Origin: Stomoxys calcitrans
Taxonomy: Eukaryota > Arthropoda > Insecta > Diptera > Muscidae
DNA: 64,000 nucleotides
Direction of reading: 5' to 3'
Assembly: GCF_963082655.1 (NCBI RefSeq)
Contig: NC_081552.1
Location: 56,732,737-56,796,736 of the forward strand
In this document: positions 45,584 to 55,568 of the stretch, piece after piece
Numbering within the stretch: position 1 is the stretch's first letter
How the letters are laid out: each line of letters starts with the position of its first letter
Notes under the pieces: model-generated
Databases searched by the model: none
What the model was told of the DNA's origin: nothing
Seen by the model: the letters and a program-made list of their open reading frames with translations, nothing else
Program-made: the position numbers and the translations under genes

Positions 45584-46278
45584 TAAAAGAGCGAAGGGCC
45601 TAAGTAAAGCCCCTTGACATACTTTTGCAATATCGCACAGATCGGTCCAGATTTGGATATAGCTGCCATATAGACCGGTATCTCGTTTTTAGGTTTTGGG
45701 TCAATAAAAGGCGCATTTATTGTCTGATGTCGCTGAAATTTGACACAGTGAGTTTGGTTAGGCTCATCGACGTCCTCCTAAAATTTTGCCTAGATCGGTC
45801 CAGATTTGCATATAGCTGCCATATAGACCAATCTCTCGATTTATGGTTTAGGGCCCATAAAAGAGGCATTTATTGTCCGATTTCGCGAAATTTGGGACAG
45901 TGCTTTGTGTTAGGCTTTTCGATATGATATGCCCAAATCTGTTCAGATTTGGATATAGCTGCCCCTCCACGTATTTCTGAAATTTGGTCTAGATCGATCA
46001 AGATTTGCATATAGCTGCCATTTAAACCGATATCTCGATTTAAAGTCATGGCCCCATAAAAGGCGCATTTATAATCCGATTTCACTGAAATTTGACACTG
46101 CGACTTATATTCGGCTTTTCGACGTCCGTGTCGTATATAGTTCAGATTGGTATGGGGTATATGAGTATAAGGTATGAAATTTTAACGAATTTTGATGAAA
46201 GGTGGTTTACATATATACCCGAGGTGGTGGGTATCCAAAATTCGGCACGACCGAACTTAACGCCTTTTTATTTGTTAG
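45584..46278 (+). mobile_element. A2 element without head
   Basis: It begins AACAAGTAAAAGAGCG (like a reverse tail), then forward A2 units. It ends with the tail GAGGTGGTGGGTATCC, altered hairpin TTCGGCACGACCGAA and ACGCCTTTTTATTTGTT. Confidence 0.7.
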
Positions 46279-46505
46279 ATATACAATAGTTACTAAAAAG
46301 ATCACTATTTTGTTATGCACATTTAAACGATTGAAATGTTCTTATTAGTATTCGGTCCAAATCGAAACATATTTCGATATTACTGCTGTGGGGCATAAGG
46401 TGTGAAATATTTACCGAATTTTGATGAAAGGTGGTTTACATATATACCCGAGGTGATGGGTATCCAAAGTTCGGCCGGGCTTGTTTTTAAATTTACTTGT
46501 TTTTA
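46279..46505 (+). mobile_element. A2 tail, second copy
   Basis: A second A2 3' end follows: GAGGTGATGGGTATCC and AGTTCGGCCGGGC with the last part of the hairpin lost, then TTTACTTGTTTTTAAATC. Confidence 0.65.
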
Positions 46506-47285
46506 AATCAAGTAAATTTAATATTAAATTGCCATATTAAACGGAGACGATTTTGGAGGTAAAACACCACCTAGGTTCTTGGACACAAAGTTTAATGTCA
46601 TATTCGTAATCTGCTCTCAAATGCCTATCATGTGAGTTTCATCAAGCTATGATTGAGTAGTATTCCCATTTGGGGAGCTTATTGGGGATAAGGCGACTAT
46701 CAAGTACTTGGACCTCGTTTTTTATGTCATATTCGTAGTCTATTCCCGAATACCTTTAATTTGAGTCCTATATTGATATATACGTCCAATATGTCTATTT
46801 GAACAGTTCTCGGGATTGGGTTACCCCTCGGATTCTTGAACCCAAGTTTTTATACCACATTAGCTTTCTACTTTTCGATATCTTTCATTTAATACCCATA
46901 TTGTCCCTATCGGTCAACTTTTGATTTTGGGTGGCGTTTTTGTGGTAACGGGGGAGGATTCGCCCCCTTCCAACAAATTGCATAGCCTATACCTACTTCC
47001 TGACCATATTCGTAATCTACTCGCGAATACCTTTCATTCGAGTCCCATATTGCCACTATCGTCCAATAAACCAATTTGGGGGGTTTGGGGTTGAGGCGGC
47101 CCCCCAATTACTAGGACTCAATTTTAAATATAGAAATCTTACTCTACTCTTGAATACCTTTCATTTAAGTCCCATATTGTCCGAATCGGTCCAATTTTAG
47201 TTTTGCGATATCAAAAACTTGCGATATCAAAAACCTTGCGATATCAAAAACTTATATAGCCTACTGCTCCTTCCGGAAGATATTC
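46506..47285 (-). repeat. type C repeat, long copy (Helitron-like body)
   Basis: The text is made of roughly 120-base units (TACCTTTCATTTAAGTCCC, ATATTGTCCGAATCGG), similar in style to Helitron B but diverged. CTTGCGATATCAAAAAC is repeated three times at about 47210-47250. No canonical ends are seen. The 66-residue frame at 46907-47107 is not a gene. Confidence 0.5.
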
Positions 47286-48730
47286 TAGTAAAAACGCGTT
47301 AAGTTCGGCCGGGCCTAACTTTGGATACCCACCAGCTCGGATATATATGTAAACCACCTCTCATCAAAATCCACCTTTCATCAAAATATGTTCCGATTTG
47401 GACCAATTACTAATAAGTACATGTCATTGTTCAATTGTGTATAACAATATCGGTCTACATGGCAGCTATATCCAAATCTGGACCGAACTGTGCCATTTTG
47501 CAGAAGTATGTCAAGGGGCTTAGTATGTCACTGTCCTAAATTTTGGCGACATCAGACAATAAATGCGCCTTTTATGGCCCCAAAACCTAAAACCGTGAGA
47601 TCTGTCTATATGACAGCTATATCCAAATTTGGACCTATCTGGGCCAAATTGGTGAAGGATATCGAAGAGCCTAACACAACTCACTGTCTCAAATTTCGGC
47701 AAAATCGGACAATAAATCCTCCTTTTATGGCTCCAAAACCTAAAACCGAGAGATTGGTCTATATGGTAGCTATATCCAAATCTGGACCGATCTGTGCCAT
47801 ATTGCAGAAGTATGTCAAATGGCTTAATTTAATTCACTGTCCCAAATTTTGGCAAAATTTGATAATAAATGTGGCTTTTATGGGCTTAAGACCCTAAATC
47901 GGAGGATCGGTTTATATGGCAGCTATATCCAAATCTGGACTGATCTGTGCCATATTGTAGAAGTATGCCAAGGAGCTTATTTTAATTCACTGTCCCAAAT
48001 TTTGTCAAAATCGGGGAAAAATGCTCCTTTTATAGGCCCAAAACCTTAAATTGAGAGATCGGTCTATATGGCAGCTATCTGGACCGATCAGGGCCAAAAT
48101 AAAGAAATCTGATAATAAATATGACTTGTATGGGCGCAAGACCTTAAATCGGAGGATCGGTCGATATGGCAGCTATATCTAAACCTGGACCGATCTGAGC
48201 CAAATTAACGAAGAATGACGAAGAGCCTAACGCAACTCACTGTGGCAAATTTCGGCAAAATCGGATAATAAATGTGGCTTTTAAGGGTCCAAGACCCTAA
48301 ATCGGCGGATCGGTCTATATGGCAGCTATATTCAAATCTGGACCGATCTGCGCCAAATTAACAAAGAATGTCGAAAGGCCTAACGCAACTCACTGTCCCG
48401 AATTTCAGCAAAATCGGATAATAAATGTGGCTTTTATGGACTTAAGACCCTATATCGGCCGATCGGTCTATATGGGGGCTATATCAAGATATATTCCAAT
48501 ATAGGCTATCTTCGAACTTAAACTGCTTATGGGCAAAAAAGAATCTGTGCAAAGTTTCAGCTCAACTGTAGCGTGATTTCAACAGACAGACGAACGGACG
48601 TGTCTAGATGGTCTTAGATTTTTACGCCGATCAAGAATATATATACTTTATAGGGTCGGAATGAATATTTCGATGTGTTGCAAACGGATTGACAAAATGA
48701 ATATACCCCCATCCTTCGGTGCTGGGTATA
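47286..48730 (-). mobile_element. A2 Helentron-like element (complete, reverse)
   Basis: The tail is on the left (AGTAAAAACGCGTTAAG, TTCGGCCGGGCC, ATACCCACCAGCTCGG). Eight or so units of about 150 bases follow, then CAGCTCAACTGTAGCGTG, a short GTCY remnant, the core and the head ending at 48730 (TATACCCAGCACCGAAGG in reverse). The 135-residue frame at 47490-47897 is array text. Confidence 0.87.
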
Positions 48731-48793
48731 ACAAACAAATAAACAAACAAACAAGCAACCAAACAAACAAACAAACATACATACAAACAAACA
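48731..48793. repeat. (CAAA)n short microsatellite
   Basis: About 63 bases of CAAA/CATA units on + (TTTG on -) directly follow the A2 head. They match the TTTG-rich leader of Helitron B in reverse. This is a short counterpart of the giant tract at 41314. Confidence 0.85.
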
Positions 48794-49403
48794 TAAATTC
48801 ATTTTTATGTATGTTGATTGTTGGGGCCAAGAGTTTGGGGACGCTTCATCTCATAAATTCTACTTAAACCAATGGCAATATGAGCTTTAAATAAATCGTA
48901 TTTGAGAGTAGAGCCCGATTCTGACAAATTTTTCAGGGTTAAGTGTCTGGTGAACGACCCTATCCCCCAAAGTACCCCTAAATCTGACATATTTATTTAC
49001 CGCCCTTTGCAAATAGGGCTCAAATGAATGGTATTTGGGAGTAAGGCACGAAATTGATACTCACTTTCGGGACCATGTTTTTGGGTTTCACACTACAGCA
49101 TTAAACCACCAACCACCACCGTGGGTGCCTTCTCATTCCCAAAATCCCCATGAGAATATCGGGCTCAAATAAAGTCTATTAAGAATGGCCCTAAACCCTC
49201 CGAGCGAATTCATAGACCAATTAAAATCATATGGATTCAGATAAAGGCAGTTATATTGTTATGCTGTTAGTCAAGCGATATACAATTTTCGTAGCATGAC
49301 AATTCACTAAAGCTCTTTAATTGCCGAAAATTAATATTCAAAGGATAATTTTGTTCCATATAAAGTAAAAGAAGGCGCAGCGAAGCGGGCCGGGTTCAGC
49401 TAG
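48794..49403 (+). mobile_element. Helitron B fragment with 3' end
   Basis: Body repeats (CAATGGCAATATGAGC, CCCCAAAGTACCCC) run to AAGGCGCAGCGAAGCGGG and CTAG at 49400-49403. The text is close to that at 7130-7674, so both come from one sublineage. Confidence 0.75.
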
Positions 49404-49456
49404 TAAAGTATTTATATATATTCATAATCAGCGTAAGAATCGTATACAGTGATGTA
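49404..49456 (+). mobile_element. A2 piece interrupted by a mariner MITE
   Basis: ATATATTCATAATCAGCGTAAG resembles the A2 core, followed by CAGTGATGTA. It resumes at 50804 with TATATGGTTCAGATCGG, the text usually found after CCGTGTCG in A2 arrays. Confidence 0.55.
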
Positions 49457-50803
49457 TTGTGTTGCCCAAAAAGTAATTGCGGATTTTTCATATAGTCGGC
49501 GTTGACAAATTTTTTCACAGCTTGTGACTCTGTAACTGCATTCTTTCTTCTATCAGTTATCAGCTGTTACACTTAGCTTGCTTTAGAAAAAAAGTGTAAA
49601 CAAGTAAAAGCGTGCTAAGTTCGGCCAGGCTGAATCTTACATACCCTCCACCATGGATCGCATTTGCCGAGTTTTTCTCCCGGCATCTCTCCTTAGGCAA
49701 AAAAGGATATAAGAAAAGATTTGCTCGGCTATTATTATATTACTACATGTTGGAGACCTGTATAAAATGTCAGCCAATTCGAATAAGAATTGCGCTCTTT
49801 GGGGGCTCAAGAAGTAAAATGGAGAGATCGATTTATATGGGAGCTGTATCGAGCTATAGACCGATTCAGATCATAATAAACACGTATGTTGATGGTCATG
49901 AGAGGATTTGTAGTACATAATTTCATTCCAATCGGATAAGAATTACGCACTCTAGAGGCACAAGAAGTGAAGACCCAAGATCGGTTTATATGGCAGCTAT
50001 ATCAGGTTATGGACCGATTTGAACCATACTCGGCAACGTTGTTGGATAACATAACAAAACACGTCGTGCAAAATTTCATTCCAATCGGATAAGAATTGCG
50101 CACTCTAGAAGCTCAAGAAGTCAAGACCCAAGATCGGTTGATATGGCAGCTATATTAGGTTATGGACCGATTTGAACCATACCTGGCACAGTTGTTGGAT
50201 ATCATAACAAAAATCGTCGTGCAAAATTTCATTCCAATCGGATAAGAATTGCGCACTCTAGAGGCTCAAGAAGTCAAGACCCAAGATCGGTTTATATGGC
50301 AGTTATATCAGGTTATGGATTTGATCCACACTTGGCATAGTTATTGGATATTATAACAAAACACGTCGTGCAAAATTTCATCCTAATCGGATAGTAATTG
50401 CGCACTCTAGAGGCTCAAGAAGTCAAGACCCAAGATCGGTTTATATGGCAGCTATATAAAAACATTGACCGATATGGCCCATTTACAATAGCAACCGACC
50501 TACACTAATAAGAAGTATTTGTGCAAAATTTCAAGCGGCTAGCCTTACTCCTTCGGAAGTTAGCGTGCTTTCGACAGACAGACGGACGGATGGACAGACG
50601 GACGGACATGGCTAGATCGACATAAAATGTCGCGACGATCAAGAATATATATACTTTATGGGGTCTCAGACGAATATTTCGAGTAGTTACAATCTTATGG
50701 TGGAGGGTATAAAAAGTATATTTGATTAAAGTTCATTCTAAGTTTTATTAAAAATGCATTTACTTTCTTTAAAAAATCCGCAAATACTTTTTGGGCAACC
50801 CAA
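49457..50803 (+). mobile_element. mariner MITE, split by an A1 element
   Basis: The left part (49457-49598) has ITR TTGTGTTGCCCAAAAAG, then TAGTCGGCGTTGACAAATT, the mariner 5' leader. The right part (50714-50803) has GTATATTTGATTAAAGTTC, TTTACTTTC and the ITR TTTTTGGGCAACCCAA, the 3' end also seen at 12297 and 19097. Without the A1 the MITE is about 230 bases, an internally deleted mariner. TA flanks both sides (49455-49456, 50804-50805). Confidence 0.9.
49599..50713 (-). mobile_element. A1 Helentron-like element (complete, reverse), inside MITE
   Basis: The tail is on the left (AACAAGTAAAAGCGTGC, altered hairpin TTCGGCCAGGCTGAA). The array, GTCY tract (50575-50610) and core follow, and the head ends near 50713 (TATACCCTCCACCATAAG in reverse). 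The segment GAATGACGAAATTAGTATACC, present in other copies before the head end, is missing here. No target duplication is seen. Confidence 0.87.
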
Positions 50804-51073
50804 TATATGGTTCAGATCGGTCCATTTTTGGATATGGCTACGAAAAAGACCAATATTTTGTTCTGCATAATTGAACAATGACTTTTACTTATTAGACCAT
50901 TGAATATCCATGTCGAATTTAGTCCAAATCGGACCATATCTCGATAAAGCTGCTATGGGGGCATCAATTATGCATTTTTCACCGGATTCTGATAAAAGGT
51001 GGTTTATATATATACCCGAAGTGGTGGGTATCCAAAGTTCGGCTCGACCGAACTTTACGCCTTTTTACTTGTT
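50804..51073 (+). mobile_element. A2 tail
   Basis: ACCAATATTTTGTTCTGC, GAAGTGGTGGGTATCC, hairpin TTCGGCTCGACCGAA and ACGCCTTTTTACTTG. It continues the A2 piece at 49404. Confidence 0.8.
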
Positions 51074-52049
51074 TTAACATACGTCTGTAAAGTGCTTATA
51101 TAAATTGTCTTGGCATTTAAATTCATAATACTTTTTACCATCTACCTAACAGCTTCTTTGAAAGCATCACCTGTGGCGTGTACTGCAATGTTTGATAGGA
51201 GCTGCTAAATTCTTAATGGAGCACTTTGTTCACACGAAAGGAATAAAATGCCGCCGACACCAATTCAGAGCCACAAAACGATAGCTTTAAAAGCGTACTC
51301 GTTAAACAATACCTCATTCCCCCTGCCCCAAATAAGCAGCCTTGTAATGCCAATCCACTTATTGTTTCAGATATCAGGTGCAACTCAAAATCCTAATGTA
51401 GCCGCCCACTTCTCTGAACCACATACCAACAGCCACTTAGCCGTCTAGTGGGCAGTCTGGCCAAGGAGAAGCTTGCTAATGAAGGCAAGGTAGTGTGGAA
51501 ATATGCATTTGATACGAGCTACATCTGACAACGTTATGGGCAAGACTCCCATGCACCCACACTCTCATAATGCCACGATAAGCGTCGTAAAGTGTTGTCA
51601 GGCACTTGGTAAAATGTGCTCTGTACGTGAGCCACCAATTGACCATGTACTACACTAATCAGCCACCAAGCCATGCCACACCAAGAGAAATGTTAATTTC
51701 AGGTGTTGCCCCAAATGTTGCAAGTATCACATTGTCACACTTTATGGGTACAAGATGAGGTGCTAATGGTTATGCTAAATTCAAAATCGCTTACAACAAC
51801 AAAAAGATGCTCTAATGATGCCCAACAAAATGCCAGACAAAATTCAAAATTTTCTTATAAATCGATGTTTTATTAGTTGTAACCAGATGGATATTCAATG
51901 AAAGCATAAAGAACCATTTTAGCCTTCTCCCTACTATAATAAGGGGCGCAAGGCTCTAGTATTCACCAAAAACGTTCGTTTATATATATAAACTTAAATT
52001 TCAAAAACAAAATCATATAGACAACAAAATTACAAACATAAAATTTTCA
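51074..52049. other. longest repeat-poor stretch, no gene confirmed
   Basis: Nearly 1 kb without family A or B text. A 66-residue frame at 51248-51448 (+) starts MPPTPIQSHK; it has no recognisable domain and an ordinary composition, so I do not call it. The stretch is less A+T-rich than its surroundings. It may be host DNA such as an intron or intergenic region. Confidence 0.5.
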
Positions 52050-52275
52050 ATTCATTCCGTTTGTAACTCACCGAAATATTGATCTGAGGACCCACCTCGG
52101 GTAAACCACCTTTCGTCATAATCCGGTGAAAAATAAATAATCTATACCCTCAGAGCAGCTATATCGAAATATGGTCCTATTTGGACCGAATTCGGCACGG
52201 ACATTGAGTGGCCCAGTAAGTACAAGTCATTGTTCAATTTTGTAGAACAAAATTTTGGTCTTTTTGGTAGCTACC
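52050..52275 (-). mobile_element. A2 remnant (reverse)
   Basis: ATTCCGTTTGTAACTCACCG, then CACCTCGGGTAAACCACC and GACATTGAGTGGCCC, are pieces of an A2 tail and pre-tail in reverse fused to a head piece. Hairpin and ends are lost. Confidence 0.5.
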
Positions 52276-52446
52276 CAGCAAAAAATTGATCCTGTCTTGG
52301 AGGCAATACGAAAATATTCTAGCTTACTAATGCGCATTTTGAAGGTTCAATATGTATGCATGAAACTATAATATAATGTAAAGTAATATTCTTTAAAAAA
52401 TTTAAAAAAAATATATGCTTTTGTGCAGTAATCTATTACATAGGGT

Positions 52447-54613
52447 ACTAGCTGACCCGGGCCCGCTCCGCTGCGCCTTCTTTCACTTTATATGGAACAA
52501 AAGTTTCCTTGGAATATTTATTTTCGAAGATCTTTTAGTGAAATACCATGCTAACTTGACTAAGAGTTCAATAATATAAGGTAAGAAGCCCATATGATCT
52601 TTAAAACCTACCAAACATATATTTAGACCAATCACGATAATACGGGACTCAAATGAAAGAAATTTAGGATAAGAAAACGTCTCTGCTATTAAATTGTCGA
52701 ACCAAGTGCTAGGGGGACCACCCCAATCCCCACAATACCCCTATATCGGACATATTTATCGACCATGGCAATATGGGACTCAAATGAAAGGTATTTGCGA
52801 GTAGAATGCGAATCTGATATCCAAAACATTGGGTGATGTTTTGGACTTATTTACTGACCATGGGAATATGGGGCTTAAATAAAAGGTATTTGAATGTAGA
52901 ATTCGAATCTGATATCCAAATATGGAAAGAAGTTTTTGGGGGGCCGCCTCTCACCAAAAACATCCCCTAAAGGGGACAAATTTACGACCACAGCAATGTG
53001 GGGCTCAAATGAAAGGTCTTTGGGAGTAAAGCACGAATTTGACATCAGTATTCGGGAAAAGTGTCTATGGGGCCACCCCACCCCTACAACACCATCCAAA
53101 TAGTAAGTATTTTCTGACTATTGCAATATGAGGCTCAAATAAGAGTGTTTTTAGAGTAGAACATGAATCCGATATATATTTTCAAGGCCAACTCACTGAG
53201 TGGCCGCCCATCCCCCAAAACACCCCACAAGCCGGTCATGTTTGCCGACTATGGATATATGGGGCTCAAATTAAAGGTATGTGGAAGTAGACCACGTATC
53301 TGATAACAACATTAGGGGCCAACTGTATAGCGGGCGTCCTACCACCATAACAATCCCCAAATAGGACATATTTGCTCACCTAGACAATTTGGGTCCTAAA
53401 GAGAGTGGAACTAAATATTCATAGTTTTTAGGGCCAATACCCCAAACCGGACATATTTGCTGACTTTTGCAAGTTTTTTGCAAGGAATTTAAATAAGATT
53501 AGAAAACAAATTTGATATCCAATTTTGAGGCCAATGGCGATATGGGGTTCAAATAAATAATATATAGATATACAGGGTGGCTGATGAAAGCCGCTACCAA
53601 AAAAAAATGTAATAACTTTTTTTCTATTTAATAATAATAATTTAATAATTAATTTAATTAATTAATTAATTAATTTAATTAATAATAATTTAATAATTAA
53701 TTTAATAATTTAATTTAACATGAATAAAAGAAAAATGTATTCCATACACCGAAAAAAAAATGTAGCAATATTCATCATTGTAGCAATATTCATCAGCCAC
53801 CCTGTATGAGAATACAGCACGTTGTTGATATATTTTACGGGCTTAGTATTTGGGGGACCACCCCAATCACCAAAAACACCCGGAAATCGGGCATATTTAC
53901 TGACCATGTCAATGTGGAGCTTAAATGAAAGGTATTGGGGGGTAGAGCAAGAAATGGTATCCACTTTCGGGACCAATTTTCTGGGGGTCTTCCCCTTTCC
54001 CAAAATACCCCACAAACAGAGCAATTTTATACTGACCATCGCAATATGGAGTTCAAATAAAGGTATATGGTAAATACGAATTTGTTATCCACATGTAGGA
54101 CCATGGTAAAGGGTAAAAATTTTTCGACCATGGTATTTGAAAGGTATTTGAGATTGGAAAACGAATTTGATAAGGTATTTTGGCGCCATGTGTTTGGGGG
54201 ACGCCTCATCCTGTAAACTCCCTTCAAAACCAATGGCAATATGGGGTTGAAATAAATGGGGTATATGAGAGAAGAGCATGATGCTAATATTTTTTCAGGG
54301 CCAAGTGTCTGGGGGACCACCTCACCCCCGAAGACACCCCTAAATCGATATCATGAGAATATCGGGCTGAAATAAAGTATTTTAAGAATGGAGTACACCT
54401 TACATCCAAACTTAAATTCGTCGAATAATAAAGATCATATGGGATTCAGATAAAGACACTTATATTGTTAAACTGTTTGTCAAGCGATATACTATTTTCG
54501 TAGCATGGTATTTTACTAAAAGCTTTTTAATTGTCGAAAATAAATATTCCAATTAAACTTTTGCTCCATATTAATTAAAAGAAGACGCAGCAGAACGGGC
54601 TCGGGTCAGCTAG
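52447..54613 (+). mobile_element. Helitron B with two inverted 3' ends
   Basis: At 52447 a reverse 3' end appears (CTAGCTGACCCGGGCCCG) and runs about 150 bases. From about 52601 the body is forward (ACCTACCAAACATATATTTAG) and ends with a normal 3' end, CTAG at 54610-54613. Both sides therefore carry the same 3' terminal region in opposite orientation, and the 5' end is missing. A small MITE lies inside (53573-53804). The 60-109-residue frames here are repeat shadows. Confidence 0.8.
53573..53804. mobile_element. small MITE with CAGGGTGGCTGATGAA ends
   Basis: The left end CAGGGTGGCTGATGAA and right end TTCATCAGCCACCCTG are perfect inverse copies of 16 bases, flanked by TA on both sides. The centre is almost pure TTAA/TAAT (53625-53720). 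A 21-base motif with TGTAGCAATATTCATCA is duplicated near the right end. Similarity of the host text at 36240 (ATATGAGAATAGAGCACG) confirms the insertion. No coding capacity. Confidence 0.88.
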
Positions 54614-55362
54614 TATCCAAATATAAGCAGGTCTGGATCATATTTTGGTTAGGTCCCAGAACTCTTCTAAAAGTCACAGTTTCAGCGAAATCGGGAAACA
54701 AATCCCCTTTTTATGGAACTAACAAATAAATGCAGCTCTTATGGGTTTAGGACCCTTAATCGACAGATTGACCCTTAATATGACAGCTATATCTGAATAA
54801 AAACCAATCTGAATCATATTTAAGTCGGATATTGGGAGGCTTTAATCAACTCACGATTTCAAATTTCAGCGAAATCGGATAATAAATGCGGCCTTTATGA
54901 GCTTAAGATCCTCAATCGGCAGATCAGTCTATGCAGCTATATCTAAATATTGTCTGATCTGGACCATATTCAGGTGTGATGACGGAAAGCTTAAAACAAC
55001 TGTTTCAAATTTCAGCGTAATCGGACAGTAAATGCAGCTTTTATGGGATTCAGACCCTTTATCGGCAGATCGGTCAATATGGCAGCTATATCCAAATATG
55101 GTCCGATTTGATCCATTCATGAAATTAACCTGCGTGCGTCTAAAAGACGTATCTGTGCCAAATTTTAGCTTCATATCACAATTTTGAAAGGCAGTAGAGG
55201 GATTACAACAGACAGGCGGACGGACTGACAGACACACGGTCATCGTTAAATCGCCAATCCAAAATATATATACTCTGCAAAGTCGGAAATGGACAATTTG
55301 ATGTGTTACAAACGGTATGACTAAATAAATGTACTCCCTGTTCTATGGTGGTGGGTATAAAA
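54614..55362 (-). mobile_element. A2-like element (reverse, tailless)
   Basis: Units with GCGAAATCGGATAATAAATG and GGCAGCTATATCC, a short GACGGACTGACAGAC tract, a core variant (AAAATATATATACTCTGC) and a head ending at 55362 (TATACCCACCACCATAG in reverse) are present. It abuts the Helitron 3' end. Confidence 0.75.
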
Positions 55363-55487
55363 AACAAGTTACTTAAATGTTGCATGTCCTTTGTAAAGGA
55401 CATTTTAATATCTATTGCACAGCCAATGCAATTCAGTCATGTTAAAGCAAATATAGGCGAAAACAATACGACAACGGAAAAGTCTAC

Positions 55488-55568
55488 TACTCTTTAAGTA
55501 CAAAGTGGTAGCTATATCTAATTCTGAACCAAGTTTGATGGACCTCGGCGGATGTTTTCAGATGGGAG
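55488..55568 (-). mobile_element. A4 piece left of copia
   Basis: TACAAAGTGGTAGCTATATC and GGACCTCGGCGGATG match the reverse of 420-475. The text is cut at GATGGGAG and resumes at 61622 (GCTATATCTAAATCTGAACC). Confidence 0.75.

Noticed and set aside
51248..51448. Possible small host gene of 66 residues
   Set aside because: Length is within chance expectation, there are no domain or signal features, and no neighbouring exon is recognisable.
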